Below are positions 8,202 through 15,574 of a DNA stretch of 40,579 nt, in pieces. Each line of letters starts with the position of its first letter. Position 1 is the first letter of the stretch. Position numbers and translations under genes: made by a program. The stretch is taken from positions 1 to 40,579 of IMG/VR virus record IMGVR_UViG_3300024518_000011; one strand, given 5' to 3'. Source of the DNA: a virus. Under the pieces are notes generated by a model. The model worked only from the letters and a program-made list of their open reading frames with translations, ran no database searches and was not told the origin of the DNA.

Positions 8202-10522
8202 TGGCAGAAACAATGCAAGAGATTCTCGACCGGCATCTGGGGGATGGGGCAAAGCCGCCTCCCACAAGCCCCGATATTGTTGAGGATACGGCAGAATCTC
8301 CCGACGAAACACTGACGCCGATGCAAAAAATCATCTCTAATTTTGTAGGGGACCAATCGGGAGTGACGGTAGAACTGCCAGAACCAACCGGGACAAGGGG
8401 CGTCCCCGATGTAAGCGAGAGAAGTAGTCCTGACCGTCTGACCATTTCGTATAAGCAATATCGGCGGATTCTCCTGAACAAAGGAACCGACCCCAAAATC
8501 GCAGAGGAAATGGTCCAGGACGCAATCGCACGCAACCAACAACCGGAAATCAACATCCTGCCAATCATGGAAGTACTGGAAGGTGCAAAAAAGAATTTTG
8601 GGGGCAGCCTATCAAAAAACTTTTTCAATAGTATTGACCCCCGCCAACTTCCGGCGCTGTTGCAATTTGTCGGTGAGTTTTATTCCCCAGAGAATATTGC
8701 GGCTACGGCGGGATTTCCCGTCCAGGATTTTCGGGAGCGGCGGCCTTCACTATCTGCAATGATTGACTTCTATCATGAGACGTTCGATCTTACGACACCA
8801 GTCGGTAGAGAAGTCTTCAAGCGCTACGTGGAAGAAGATCCGTCGGCTTTTTTGTCCGATGTGGCGGTCGTCTTAGGCCCTGTTGGCTCTATGGCAACCA
8901 AAAGCGGACGGGTCGGGGCGCTAGTCGAGCAATTGGCAGCGAATAAATATCTGAATGCGGCAAAGGTACTCGGCCAGACCGTGATTGATCCCAGTAAAGC
9001 CCTGGACATTGGGGTAAAAGCCGTTGGGAAAGGGCTTGAGGGGGCGTTTAGGACTTCCCCGGAAGTTAGTCCAGAAATCCTAGCCCTACAGGAAAAGTTT
9101 AAGGGTGAGATACCGGACGGATTTCCTGAGTCGGTATTAAGCGAGTCACCCGTCGTTGCCTTTGATGAGGCGGCGAGAATCCAGACATCTCTTGTTGGAA
9201 GGGCAAGACGGAGGTATAGGGCTTTTGACAAAGGGATGGTAGCACTTGTAGATAAGAAAATTTCAGGACTGGGTGGGGTTCGAGATGTTGGCGAATTAGG
9301 AAGTCAAGTCTTTTCGGGCTTCAAGGCATCGCTGACAGCGTTCCATAATGATTCACGGAGGATTTTTCAAGAGCTATTAGGGGAATTGGGCGAAGTGCCG
9401 GGTGATTTTGGGAATACAATCGCGGAGATCGATAAAATCCTTGCTGAAAATCAAGGTGCGGTTTCTGGGCTGAACACAGACATCCCTAAACTGCAAAGGC
9501 TAAGGGAGCGCCTCGTCGCGCAACAGGAGGGGCGTTTGGTCGGTGGTGAGATTGTAGATGAAATTCCAGAGAGTGCCACTGGGGTAACAATGGCTGACAT
9601 AGATGAGGAGCGTACAAAATTCCGTCAGTTGTTTCTCGAACAGAAACGCCAAAAAGCGGAGGCGATTGTCCCCGAAACAAAGCGATTCCAACAGCGAATC
9701 TATGATGCGCAGACTGACGATTTATTTACGGCAGCCGAACGGAAAAGCCCAGAACTGGCAGACCAATTCCGGAAAGCGAAGGCAGACTATCGAACCCAGG
9801 CGAAAAAATTCAATTCTCGGTTTGGGGACAAGATTATCGAATTGGGGGGCGAGGGACGCTTTACTGAACTGTCAAAGGCACTTTTAGACAACGAATTAAT
9901 AGCCCGAGAGACGATCCCAGACATCCTAGAAACGATAGGCCCGGAGGCTACGCGGTCTGTACGCGCTGCATACTTAAATCAACTTTCCGAAAAGGCAAAA
10001 ACTGCGGGCGGCACGTTCACGGCAACGGGGCTTGCCAGACAATTAAAAGGGCGGGATCGTGAGGCTATGCGCCTGGTTCTGGGCGATGAAGGTCTTCACC
10101 TAGTGGAGAATGTCGCTGCGACACAATTAGCAGCTTCCGAGCTAAAAACAATTCTGGGAGGCTCCAGGACAGCGTGGAACTTGAGCGCAATAGACAAAAT
10201 GATTTTAATCGGTACCGCTGGCGCTGAAGCTGGCGATTGGATTTTTGATACGCTTGCATCTGGGCTATCCCTTCCAGACGGTCAAGCGGTAGCCGCTGGC
10301 GTGGCAGTAATGTTTGGGCGAGAGGCATACGCATCCTTTATTGATAGTCAGTTTGCCCGCAAGTGGAAATTAGAGGGCCACGACTTTCCGAAAAACATGC
10401 CGGAGATTGTAGGTAAGGCGCTACAGAGAACACCTCGCACTGCGACACGGATAGCGGCGAAGGTGCCAACAACAATTACAAAGCAAGAAGAACGTGACAT
10501 CGAACGGAACTTGCAACGATGA
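8201..10522 (+). CDS. Large internal virion / ejection protein candidate (773 aa)
   Basis: This is the largest protein of the tail-end cluster. A low-complexity acidic-proline N-terminus (residues 1-70) precedes mostly helical sequence. One region (about 145-250) reads as a tape-measure or internal-core type segment: FVGEFYSPENIAATAGFP, PVGREVFKRYVEEDPSAFLSDVAVVLGPVG. A hydrophobic stretch near residues 655-700 (IDKMILIGTAGAEAGDWIF, AVAAGVAVMFG) could insert in membrane. No lysozyme or transglycosylase motif is visible. The start overlaps the preceding stop (TAATG). A role in genome ejection is inferred from position and size. Confidence 0.5.
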   Translation: MAETMQEILDRHLGDGAKPPPTSPDIVEDTAESPDETLTPMQKIISNFVGDQSGVTVELPEPTGTRGVPDVSERSSPDRLTISYKQYRRILLNKGTDPKIAEEMVQDAIARNQQPEINILPIMEVLEGAKKNFGGSLSKNFFNSIDPRQLPALLQFVGEFYSPENIAATAGFPVQDFRERRPSLSAMIDFYHETFDLTTPVGREVFKRYVEEDPSAFLSDVAVVLGPVGSMATKSGRVGALVEQLAANKYLNAAKVLGQTVIDPSKALDIGVKAVGKGLEGAFRTSPEVSPEILALQEKFKGEIPDGFPESVLSESPVVAFDEAARIQTSLVGRARRRYRAFDKGMVALVDKKISGLGGVRDVGELGSQVFSGFKASLTAFHNDSRRIFQELLGELGEVPGDFGNTIAEIDKILAENQGAVSGLNTDIPKLQRLRERLVAQQEGRLVGGEIVDEIPESATGVTMADIDEERTKFRQLFLEQKRQKAEAIVPETKRFQQRIYDAQTDDLFTAAERKSPELADQFRKAKADYRTQAKKFNSRFGDKIIELGGEGRFTELSKALLDNELIARETIPDILETIGPEATRSVRAAYLNQLSEKAKTAGGTFTATGLARQLKGRDREAMRLVLGDEGLHLVENVAATQLAASELKTILGGSRTAWNLSAIDKMILIGTAGAEAGDWIFDTLASGLSLPDGQAVAAGVAVMFGREAYASFIDSQFARKWKLEGHDFPKNMPEIVGKALQRTPRTATRIAAKVPTTITKQEERDIERNLQR

Positions 10523-10540
10523 GTATAGAAAGGCGTTCTC

Positions 10541-10843
10541 ATGGGGCCTGATTGGGTGAAGATTTTAGCAGATAGCGGGCCTTTGGGCATCTTCGTAGTC
10601 TTTGCAACTATCGGACTGCGGGCGCTAAATGCTCGTGCGGCAGAGTTTAATAACAGGATTGTGGACGAGCTAAAGCATGACAGAGATCAGCGAAAAGAAA
10701 TTATGGGGAGATCTAGCGATGCCCTCAAGGCACTCGATGATAATATCAAAGAACAAACGTCGATCATTCGACTCCTACGAGAAGACATCCAGAGACATTT
10801 TCTCTCGTGGGCTACGCGAAATGGCACATCTGAAGATGACTAG
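10541..10843 (+). CDS. Small membrane protein with coiled coil, holin-like candidate
   Basis: The 100-residue product has one N-terminal membrane segment (PLGIFVVFATIGLRAL, about residues 14-29) followed by a charged helical coiled coil (RIVDELKHDRDQRKEIM). This layout is seen in BhlA/UviB-type phage holins and in other small membrane anchors. An AGAAAGG ribosome binding site precedes the ATG. Because it follows the last virion gene and precedes the operon terminator, a lysis role is plausible, but no sequence signature proves it. Confidence 0.5.
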   Translation: MGPDWVKILADSGPLGIFVVFATIGLRALNARAAEFNNRIVDELKHDRDQRKEIMGRSSDALKALDDNIKEQTSIIRLLREDIQRHFLSWATRNGTSEDD

Positions 10844-11069
10844 GGATGCCATTGCGCGGAATCTGACAGTCCTTGAGGCGTGCCAAACGTCGAACCGTCT
10901 GTGTCGTGAACTCATCGCGCACATCCACCACCTCTACGACCTCTGGGCTGACGGTGACGACTTCCGTCTGAAAATTCAGCGCCGCTTCTACTGTCAACTA
11001 CGGTGGCTAGGATTCGTCGGGGGCGGGTGGTTACTCTTCCTCTGGTGGATGTATCGGGCGTTCAAATAA
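10821..11069 (+). CDS. Small C-terminally anchored membrane protein, lysis candidate
   Basis: The frame overlaps the upstream gene and encodes 82 residues from the ATG at 10821 (77 from 10836, which is equally possible; neither has a strong ribosome binding site). The body is helical (RDAIARNLTVLEACQTSNRL, then LCRELIAHIHHLYDLW), and the C-terminus is one membrane segment (WLGFVGGGWLLFLWWMYRAF). Two overlapping single-span genes at the end of a late operon are typical of holin/antiholin or spanin pairs. The function is inferred only from topology and place. Confidence 0.5.
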   Translation: MAHLKMTRDAIARNLTVLEACQTSNRLCRELIAHIHHLYDLWADGDDFRLKIQRRFYCQLRWLGFVGGGWLLFLWWMYRAFK

Positions 11070-11080
11070 AAACGAATAAA

Positions 11081-11122
11081 AAAGGGGGCATCGATGACCG
11101 TTAAGCCACCGATGCCCCCTTT
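11081..11122. terminator. Bidirectional intrinsic terminator between convergent operons
   Basis: A 13-bp perfect stem (AAAGGGGGCATCG at 11081-11093 with CGATGCCCCCTTT at 11110-11122) encloses a 16-base loop. Read leftward it is followed by TTTTTTATTCG, a strong U-tract; read rightward the tail is TTTGCCGTTTT. It separates the rightward late operon from the leftward operon and can end both. Confidence 0.9.
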
Positions 11123-11138
11123 GCCGTTTTACCGTACC

Positions 11139-11276
11139 TTACGCTGCCGAATCGTCATCGACTACTCTGAGTGGCCCCATTGAGTAGCTGCGACCATATT
11201 GATAGCTACAGCACCATTCGGGCGATTGTTCTTCCTCCATGTCTGCGTCTTCGATGACCTCTAAAAAGATATGCAT
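11139..11276 (-). CDS. Small acidic protein (45 aa), last gene of leftward operon
   Basis: The frame encodes 45 acidic residues beginning MHIFLEVIEDADMEEEQSPE and ending VVDDDSAA, with a CC pair in the middle. The start overlaps the preceding stop by one base (TGATG), and GGAAAGGAGTG lies just upstream. It ends 17 bases before the shared terminator stem. No family is recognised. Tight coupling and a good ribosome binding site support real expression. Confidence 0.55.
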   Translation of the reverse strand: MHIFLEVIEDADMEEEQSPEWCCSYQYGRSYSMGPLRVVDDDSAA

Positions 11277-11419
11277 CAGTTTTCACTCCTTTCCACATTT
11301 TTATCCCTAATGAATCCGCAGCTTTCGCATTTTTCTGTACGTGCCGATGTTCCGACCTTTATGCCAATGATGGCCATTATAGAGTGTGTGAAAACGAGCA
11401 ACATGAAATCCCAGAACAT
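11276..11419 (-). CDS. Mini membrane protein with CxxC motif (47 aa)
   Basis: The ATG at 11419 is preceded by AGGGGGGAAGTA and overlaps the previous stop (TAATG). The 47-residue product has one N-terminal membrane segment (FWDFMLLVFTHSIMAIIGIK) followed by a short basic tail with EKCESCGFIRD. The upstream neighbour has the same plan, so the two are probably related. A membrane-anchored metal- or disulfide-bearing tail is likely; the function is unknown. Confidence 0.6.
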   Translation of the reverse strand: MFWDFMLLVFTHSIMAIIGIKVGTSARTEKCESCGFIRDKNVERSEN

Positions 11420-11580
11420 TACTTCCCCCCTGGTATGCGTCCTGTGTTGGGTCGCGGCATGAATCGACGCGCCACCCGAAGGTATGCACACTCCTCACAT
11501 CGAGAGCTTGCCGTGCGTGCTACCGATGTGATAATTATGCCAATGATGCCTCCTGCGATAAAGCAAAACGCGGGCCACAT
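11419..11580 (-). CDS. Mini membrane protein with CxxC motif (53 aa), paralogue-like
   Basis: The ATG at 11580 follows GGAGGTG at ideal spacing. The 53-residue product begins with a membrane segment (AFCFIAGGIIGIIITSV) followed by a cytosol- or periplasm-facing tail containing SRCEECAYLR, then a basic proline-rich end. The arrangement of one span, a short linker with ART/TAR, and CExC matches the next gene. It is coupled by a one-base overlap. Candidate roles are a small holin-like or membrane-stress protein; none is demonstrated. Confidence 0.6.
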   Translation of the reverse strand: MWPAFCFIAGGIIGIIITSVARTASSRCEECAYLRVARRFMPRPNTGRIPGGK

Positions 11581-11581
11581 A

Positions 11582-11779
11582 TCACACCTCCATTGCTAAA
11601 TCCTCAAGCCAATCTATAATCTCGTCCGAGATGTCAATCTTCAATCGTGAAAAGTCAATCGTGACATGATCGGCGGGTTTGCCAGAAACACCAAAAACAT
11701 TTTGAACGGCTGCCCATATCTCAGCCGGATAATGCGTCAGGGTTGCCGTGTATGCAGTCGATATAACCTCGATAGTCAT
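11582..11779 (-). CDS. Hypothetical protein (65 aa)
   Basis: The ATG at 11779 is chosen because AGGGAAGGG lies seven bases upstream; an in-frame TTG at 11818 extends it without a good site. The 65-residue sequence (MTIEVISTAYTATLTHYPAE onward) has a beta start, an amphipathic helix (AEIWAAVQNVFGV) and an acidic helical end (DEIIDWLEDLAMEV). No family is recognised. It lies between the secreted esterase and the mini membrane genes. Confidence 0.6.
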   Translation of the reverse strand: MTIEVISTAYTATLTHYPAEIWAAVQNVFGVSGKPADHVTIDFSRLKIDISDEIIDWLEDLAMEV

Positions 11780-11824
11780 CTGATACCCTTCCCTGCTCAT
11801 AAATGCCGTGAGCGGCAATATGGC

Positions 11825-12916
11825 TCATTGGCGCTTCATCTCGCCCCAAGTTGTCGGGAGCTTCCCTCGCGCCCCGACGTTTGTGAGTAAGTCCATTTCA
11901 AATGCCAAATTCGTTGAGAAAAAAGGCATCATCTCGTCCTCGAACTGAGGGACGAAACTGGGGTCAACATGCCCGCCCTCAAACACCTTAAACGTGTGCG
12001 GCACGCCCAAAGCACTCAGCGCGTCCGAAACAACCCCACCATGATCTGGGTGGTCGAAGCTCCCCCGACGAAAACTGACCACCACTTCCGACAGATTGTG
12101 GCGGAAGTCATAGGCAATTGTGGGGATGTCCTCGGCATCAAGCCACGCTTGCCAGATTGTATCGTTCCGTACCAGTTCACCGTTGACCAGCCCAAACGGA
12201 AGGTCCACGAAGAACGGAGGATTGCCTGGGTTTGGCGAAAATGCCGCACCTGCTGAAATTTGTGCGCGGGCTGGCACCGATGCCGCGTGGAACTCAGCCA
12301 TGCTTGTCAGGGATAGTGCCTCCCGCCACCCACCTTGACTCATTACCCAGGGTGCCATTTCAAGCGGGCCGCCTCCGCTCAATGCAAAGGTGGCGGCGTA
12401 AATCTCTGGGTGCTTGAAAGCCAGTTTTAATGCACCGCTGGCTCCCGCCGAATATCCAAAGATGCCACGGCTTGATCGTTGGGGGAGGGTGCGATAATTG
12501 GCATCCATGTGGAGAACCAAGTCGTAGACGATAAAATCTTCCCAGTTCCCCGTTACGGGTGAATTGGCATACCACCCGCCCCCGTATTTGTTGAGCGAAT
12601 CAGGAGCGACAACGATCATCTCACCGATTCTGCTCTGGTGAATCAAGTCGTTGATCACCCCCCTTATGTGGAAGTCTTTCCCCGCCCAAAAAGTATGGTC
12701 GTCGCCCCAGCCGTGGAGCAGGTAAACAACGGGGTAGTGTTTTAGGCTGTCATCGTACCCTCGCGGGAGATATACGACGATGTTTCTGTATGCCGAGTCG
12801 CCGAGCATGTTGCCCTCAATAGCAGGGCTGTAAACGGTGTCATAGACGAGTGTGCCCTTTTGCGGTGCCGTAAATTGGGCACACAGCCACAGTGCGAAAA
12901 CTAAGCCTTTCATCAT
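11825..12916 (-). CDS. Secreted esterase D-like alpha/beta hydrolase
   Basis: The 363-residue protein opens with a probable signal peptide (residues 1-17, MMKGLVFALWLCAQFTA). It shows the esterase D/feruloyl-esterase fold: VVYLLHGWGDD (about 63-73) at the oxyanion side, the nucleophile motif GYSAG (154-158, Ser156), an Asp at 288 or 291, and EGGHVD with His316. The family hydrolyses ester bonds of acyl- or feruloyl-sugars, S-formylglutathione or mycolates; the substrate is not predictable here. It should act outside the cytoplasm. AAGGAGTC precedes the start, which overlaps the previous stop. Such an enzyme is unusual in a 40-kb phage. It may attack the host envelope at lysis, alter surface acylation, or be a metabolic gene. 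Confidence 0.85.
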   Translation of the reverse strand: MMKGLVFALWLCAQFTAPQKGTLVYDTVYSPAIEGNMLGDSAYRNIVVYLPRGYDDSLKHYPVVYLLHGWGDDHTFWAGKDFHIRGVINDLIHQSRIGEMIVVAPDSLNKYGGGWYANSPVTGNWEDFIVYDLVLHMDANYRTLPQRSSRGIFGYSAGASGALKLAFKHPEIYAATFALSGGGPLEMAPWVMSQGGWREALSLTSMAEFHAASVPARAQISAGAAFSPNPGNPPFFVDLPFGLVNGELVRNDTIWQAWLDAEDIPTIAYDFRHNLSEVVVSFRRGSFDHPDHGGVVSDALSALGVPHTFKVFEGGHVDPSFVPQFEDEMMPFFSTNLAFEMDLLTNVGARGKLPTTWGEMKRQ

Positions 12917-13212
12917 GACTCCTTTTCCCCGTGATAGCTAAAGAGGATTGACGCCCGAAAGGAGTCGAGGACGAACCGAATTTGATCGTTTGAGTGGGTG
13001 AATGTTGCAAAAACCCTTACCCCGTCTTTCGAGATTTCGCCATACTCGGCAATAAAACCGGGGGGCGTATCGACAAAGCAGTTGTCAAGAACCTTAACGA
13101 GTTTCAGGCTGCATTGATTGCAAAGGTACGAGTTTACATCCATAAATCTCGTACCGAGTTTCGCGTCGAGATCGTCTACAATCTTCTTATTATCGGTGTA
13201 CTGAAAACTCAT
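12913..13212 (-). CDS. Hypothetical protein (99 aa)
   Basis: I chose the ATG at 13212, which follows GAAAGGAGAATCATC; a longer frame to 13242 lacks support. The 99-residue protein (MSFQYTDNKKIVDDLDAKLG onward) is a mixed alpha/beta sequence with NSYLCNQCSLKL, whose CxxC could bind metal, and a C-terminal FATFTHSNDQIRFVLDSFR region. The stop overlaps the esterase start, so the two are co-translated. No family is recognised. Confidence 0.65.
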   Translation of the reverse strand: MSFQYTDNKKIVDDLDAKLGTRFMDVNSYLCNQCSLKLVKVLDNCFVDTPPGFIAEYGEISKDGVRVFATFTHSNDQIRFVLDSFRASILFSYHGEKES

Positions 13213-13225
13213 GATGATTCTCCTT

Positions 13226-13531
13226 TCAAAATAGTACATCAAATGTGGTTGGCTTCAGTTCCGGCACGCCAAACGCTTTGGCATTGGGAAACTCACACCA
13301 ACGTTGTCCAGCTTTCGCCAAAATGCGCCCCTCTTTCGTAATCTTCCACGTCCGCCATGTCCTGCCCGGCTCAGTGTGTTCGATGAAACACGAAAGCCCG
13401 TTCCACTCGACGGCAACGGGGCGAAACTCACGCGCAATTGCAGCGATGACGGGGGGTGGCCCCGCCTCACATTTGAATCGGTCTATATCTGCCTGGGTAG
13501 CGTGGCAGGTGCGGATCAGGTACTTACTCAT
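13226..13531 (-). CDS. Hypothetical protein (101 aa)
   Basis: The ATG at 13531 follows GGGGGAGGAATCGAATC. The 101-residue sequence starts MSKYLIRTCHATQADIDRFK and contains an aromatic beta-rich middle (VAVEWNGLSCFIEH, RTWRTWKITKEGRILAKAG). This resembles small single-domain host-interaction proteins common in leftward early operons. It overlaps the upstream gene by eight bases. The function is unknown. Confidence 0.65.
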   Translation of the reverse strand: MSKYLIRTCHATQADIDRFKCEAGPPPVIAAIAREFRPVAVEWNGLSCFIEHTEPGRTWRTWKITKEGRILAKAGQRWCEFPNAKAFGVPELKPTTFDVLF

Positions 13532-13706
13532 GATTCGATTCCTCCCCCATAACCAGCTGTCTTAATGGGCAGTCTGACTTGTGTTCACCTTCATAATTCT
13601 TTTCGCCGTAAGGGCGTTCTCGTGTTGCCCCGCAAAATAAGCACTCCTGGAATGTACCGAGCGATTCGGCTGGCAACTCCTCATACCAGCCATCTTTTGT
13701 TATCAT
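13524..13706 (-). CDS. Small zinc-binding-like protein (60 aa)
   Basis: The ATG at 13706 follows AAGGAGGACAACG. The 60-residue protein contains CLFCGA, then H and C in GEHKSDCPL, a four-ligand pattern (C-C-H-C) compatible with one zinc site. It ends in an acidic tail and overlaps the next gene. No specific family is assigned; a small protein-binding or nucleic-acid-binding role is possible. Confidence 0.65.
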   Translation of the reverse strand: MITKDGWYEELPAESLGTFQECLFCGATRERPYGEKNYEGEHKSDCPLRQLVMGEESNHE

Positions 13707-13732
13707 CGTTGTCCTCCTTACAAAAATCTGAA

Positions 13733-14179
13733 TCATGGTCGCATTGCTTCTTTTTCATGACCATCAGGCTTCTCGTCGGCAATGTCATCTTTGAACTTGC
13801 CGAAATAGAGAAAGTGTTGCCCCTCCTGTGGGCACAGTTTTCGTATCGCATTCCGCAGCGCTAGTTGTACTGCTACCTGCCTGCGAACGCTACACGCTGC
13901 GCCAATCTCCCTGCGGTTGCCTCGTCTACACGGAACGGTTACGAGATAGAGCGGCATCCCGTTTTGTTGGGCAGTGCGTTGTATGCGCGGTTTGCCATCC
14001 TGGACAATACCATAAGCGGGTGCAAGGTTAATCACGGCATTATACCAGGTTGGGACGCCTGGCGAGTGCCATAACGGACCGCCGGACACATCTTTGCCGT
14101 CGAGAAATGCCAAAACGCGCAAAGATTCTGCGCGTTCGGCGTTGATAAACTCGTTTGTGGTTGGGGGACGTTTAGACAT
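13733..14179 (-). CDS. Hypothetical protein (148 aa)
   Basis: The gene starts after GGGGAGGTGCAAA and overlaps the previous gene by eight bases. The 148-residue product has an N-terminal charged helix (TTNEFINAERAESLRVLAFL), a middle with PTWYNAVINLAPAYGIVQDG, and a basic cysteine-containing stretch (TVPCRRGNRREIGAACSVRR). It is arginine-rich in its second half. No catalytic motif or fold is recognised. Confidence 0.65.
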   Translation of the reverse strand: MSKRPPTTNEFINAERAESLRVLAFLDGKDVSGGPLWHSPGVPTWYNAVINLAPAYGIVQDGKPRIQRTAQQNGMPLYLVTVPCRRGNRREIGAACSVRRQVAVQLALRNAIRKLCPQEGQHFLYFGKFKDDIADEKPDGHEKEAMRP

Positions 14180-14504
14180 TTTGCACCTCCCCGATGCAAC
14201 CAGCCCGCAAATTAGTTATTGCACGCGCCCAGTCCTTTTGCTTCATGTACGGAATTTGATGATATGGATAGATAAAAGTTATCTTATACTCCCGGCTCCA
14301 CGCCACCATCGCCGTCTCCCTGCTTTGTCGCGGGGACGCGAAATAGAGGCGTTCGCCCTGGTCATCGGAAATAACCCACCGCCGTTTGCCAACACCACAA
14401 TCCGTCCGCCAAACGACAAGCATTGGCGGGCTATATTCGTCACGGCTATCGAGGACGCGACGTAGGCAAGCCGCTATCCGTTGTTCTGCAAATTTATCAG
14501 GCAT
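14172..14504 (-). CDS. Hypothetical protein (110 aa)
   Basis: The gene begins after AAGAGGTGCAAA and encodes 110 residues with strong beta character (MLVVWRTDCGVGKRRWVISD, ETAMVAWSREYKITFIYPYH). GVGKRRW is not a P-loop because the downstream Walker context is absent. It overlaps both neighbours, the upstream one by 31 bases. The function is unknown. Confidence 0.65.
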   Translation of the reverse strand: MPDKFAEQRIAACLRRVLDSRDEYSPPMLVVWRTDCGVGKRRWVISDDQGERLYFASPRQSRETAMVAWSREYKITFIYPYHQIPYMKQKDWARAITNLRAGCIGEVQNV

Positions 14505-14767
14505 TTTGCACCTCTTGGCCTGTTATAGTAGTTCGCACAGTACAATACGCACTGAAGAATATCAGGACGTATTGACCCATCCTCTTCTGCGAGTGACTTC
14601 GTTACCTCATACCCGTTGTGATGAGCTTCCAACTTTCCCCCTGTAGACCCTATGACGATGAAAGTGGCAAGGTCGGAATCCGACCATTTCTCGATGATTA
14701 AGCCCACAGTCTCTACAAGGACATCTGGAATGCCCTTGATTATGTTGTCGGTTAGTTCGTTAGACAT
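14474..14767 (-). CDS. Hypothetical protein (97 aa)
   Basis: The ATG at 14767 (sequence MSNELTDNIIKGIPDVLVET) is favoured over a start at 14791 because CAGGAGACG lies just upstream. The 97-residue protein looks like a compact alpha/beta domain (DLATFIVIGSTGGKLEAHHN, RPDILQCVLYCANYYNR). It overlaps both neighbouring genes. No family is recognised. Confidence 0.65.
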   Translation of the reverse strand: MSNELTDNIIKGIPDVLVETVGLIIEKWSDSDLATFIVIGSTGGKLEAHHNGYEVTKSLAEEDGSIRPDILQCVLYCANYYNRPRGAKCLINLQNNG

Positions 14768-14966
14768 TTTGCGTCTCCTGAACCATACCATCTATGCGTG
14801 TTTCGAGGTCGCTTAGATGGTAGAGTTTGCCATGTGTGGACTCCCATGTGTGGGAGTCGTCATCGGTTAGCAGGTCTTCAAATACTTCATCAGCTTCAGT
14901 GCCGATCAGTTTCCGCGCACGTTTCAGATGATAGTGTATCGCTTGCTTGCGTTCTGTCGCTGTCAT
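14760..14966 (-). CDS. Small helical protein (68 aa)
   Basis: The start follows GGAGGCGTC and overlaps the SWIM-protein stop. The 68 residues form a basic helix (TERKQAIHYHLKRARKLIG) followed by acidic helical sequence (ADEVFEDLLTDDDSH). The protein ends ETQNV, created by the same junction sequence that carries the next start. The function is unknown. Confidence 0.65.
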   Translation of the reverse strand: MTATERKQAIHYHLKRARKLIGTEADEVFEDLLTDDDSHTWESTHGKLYHLSDLETRIDGMVQETQNV

Positions 14967-15511
14967 TTTGACGCCTCCATCAAATCTGGGTACCGTGCCA
15001 GAGACTTTGACCGTGGGACGATTAGTTGCCCCCAGTTTTCATCGTATGTATCCGCATTGTCAAACCATCGCGCCTTCCCGTTTCTAAGAAAATATGATGT
15101 CTGCTTCCCATCTTTGGAACGGGTATAGATGCCTCCGTGTGGGATGGTCAGTATATCGTGCCGCTTCTGATATTCATAGATTTTGGCGGCTACGATGTGA
15201 ACGCAATTCGTAAGCGGGTGGAATTGCTGCGCCTTGCAGGTGCATCGATGTCGTAATGCCAATCCCTCGTAATTGGCTTTGACGCTGTATGGGGGTTTTT
15301 TGAGATTCTGACTGGGCACCGACCAGGAAAAGGTGTTGATAAAGTTGTCATCGGTTTCAATTATTCCGTGTACCAACCCCAACGCACGCTCAACGGCCTG
15401 CAATATCTTTGACGTGTACGGGATTTTCAGGGTGGCGGCTAAATCACGCGGATTCTGTTGCATTAGGTCTGCGTGTGTGGTACTCTTTTCTATCGAGAAT
15501 TTTAAGGACAT
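14963..15511 (-). CDS. SWIM zinc-finger protein
   Basis: The 182-residue protein contains RHRCTCKAQQFHPLTNCVHI near its middle: the CxC-x(10)-CxH spacing of a SWIM zinc finger, a DNA- or protein-binding motif found in transposases, SNF2 helicase partners and recombination-associated proteins. Around it are mixed alpha/beta segments without a nuclease or helicase motif. The gene starts after CAAGGAGTTAAGCTC, just downstream of one of two near-identical hairpin leaders. The zinc-finger call is motif-based; its partner is unknown. Confidence 0.7.
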   Translation of the reverse strand: MSLKFSIEKSTTHADLMQQNPRDLAATLKIPYTSKILQAVERALGLVHGIIETDDNFINTFSWSVPSQNLKKPPYSVKANYEGLALRHRCTCKAQQFHPLTNCVHIVAAKIYEYQKRHDILTIPHGGIYTRSKDGKQTSYFLRNGKARWFDNADTYDENWGQLIVPRSKSLARYPDLMEASK

Positions 15512-15513
15512 GA

Positions 15514-15574
15514 GCTTAACTCCTTGTCTGTGGAAACGCCCGGTGAGAATTGGCGCTCACCGGGCGTTTTTTCT
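15514..15574 (-). promoter_or_regulatory. Hairpin leader cassette, copy 1
   Basis: A perfect 14-bp stem (AAACGCCCGGTGAG at 15534-15547 and CTCACCGGGCGTTT at 15556-15569) lies directly upstream of the SWIM-gene ribosome binding site. Six T follow the stem on the + strand (15567-15572), so as an intrinsic terminator it faces rightward, against the operon. A second copy precedes the 112-residue gene. Confidence 0.75.

Noticed and set aside
7993-8628. Minus-strand frame of 211 codons
   Set aside because: It is antisense to the junction of two virion genes, with no start signal; treated as a shadow frame.
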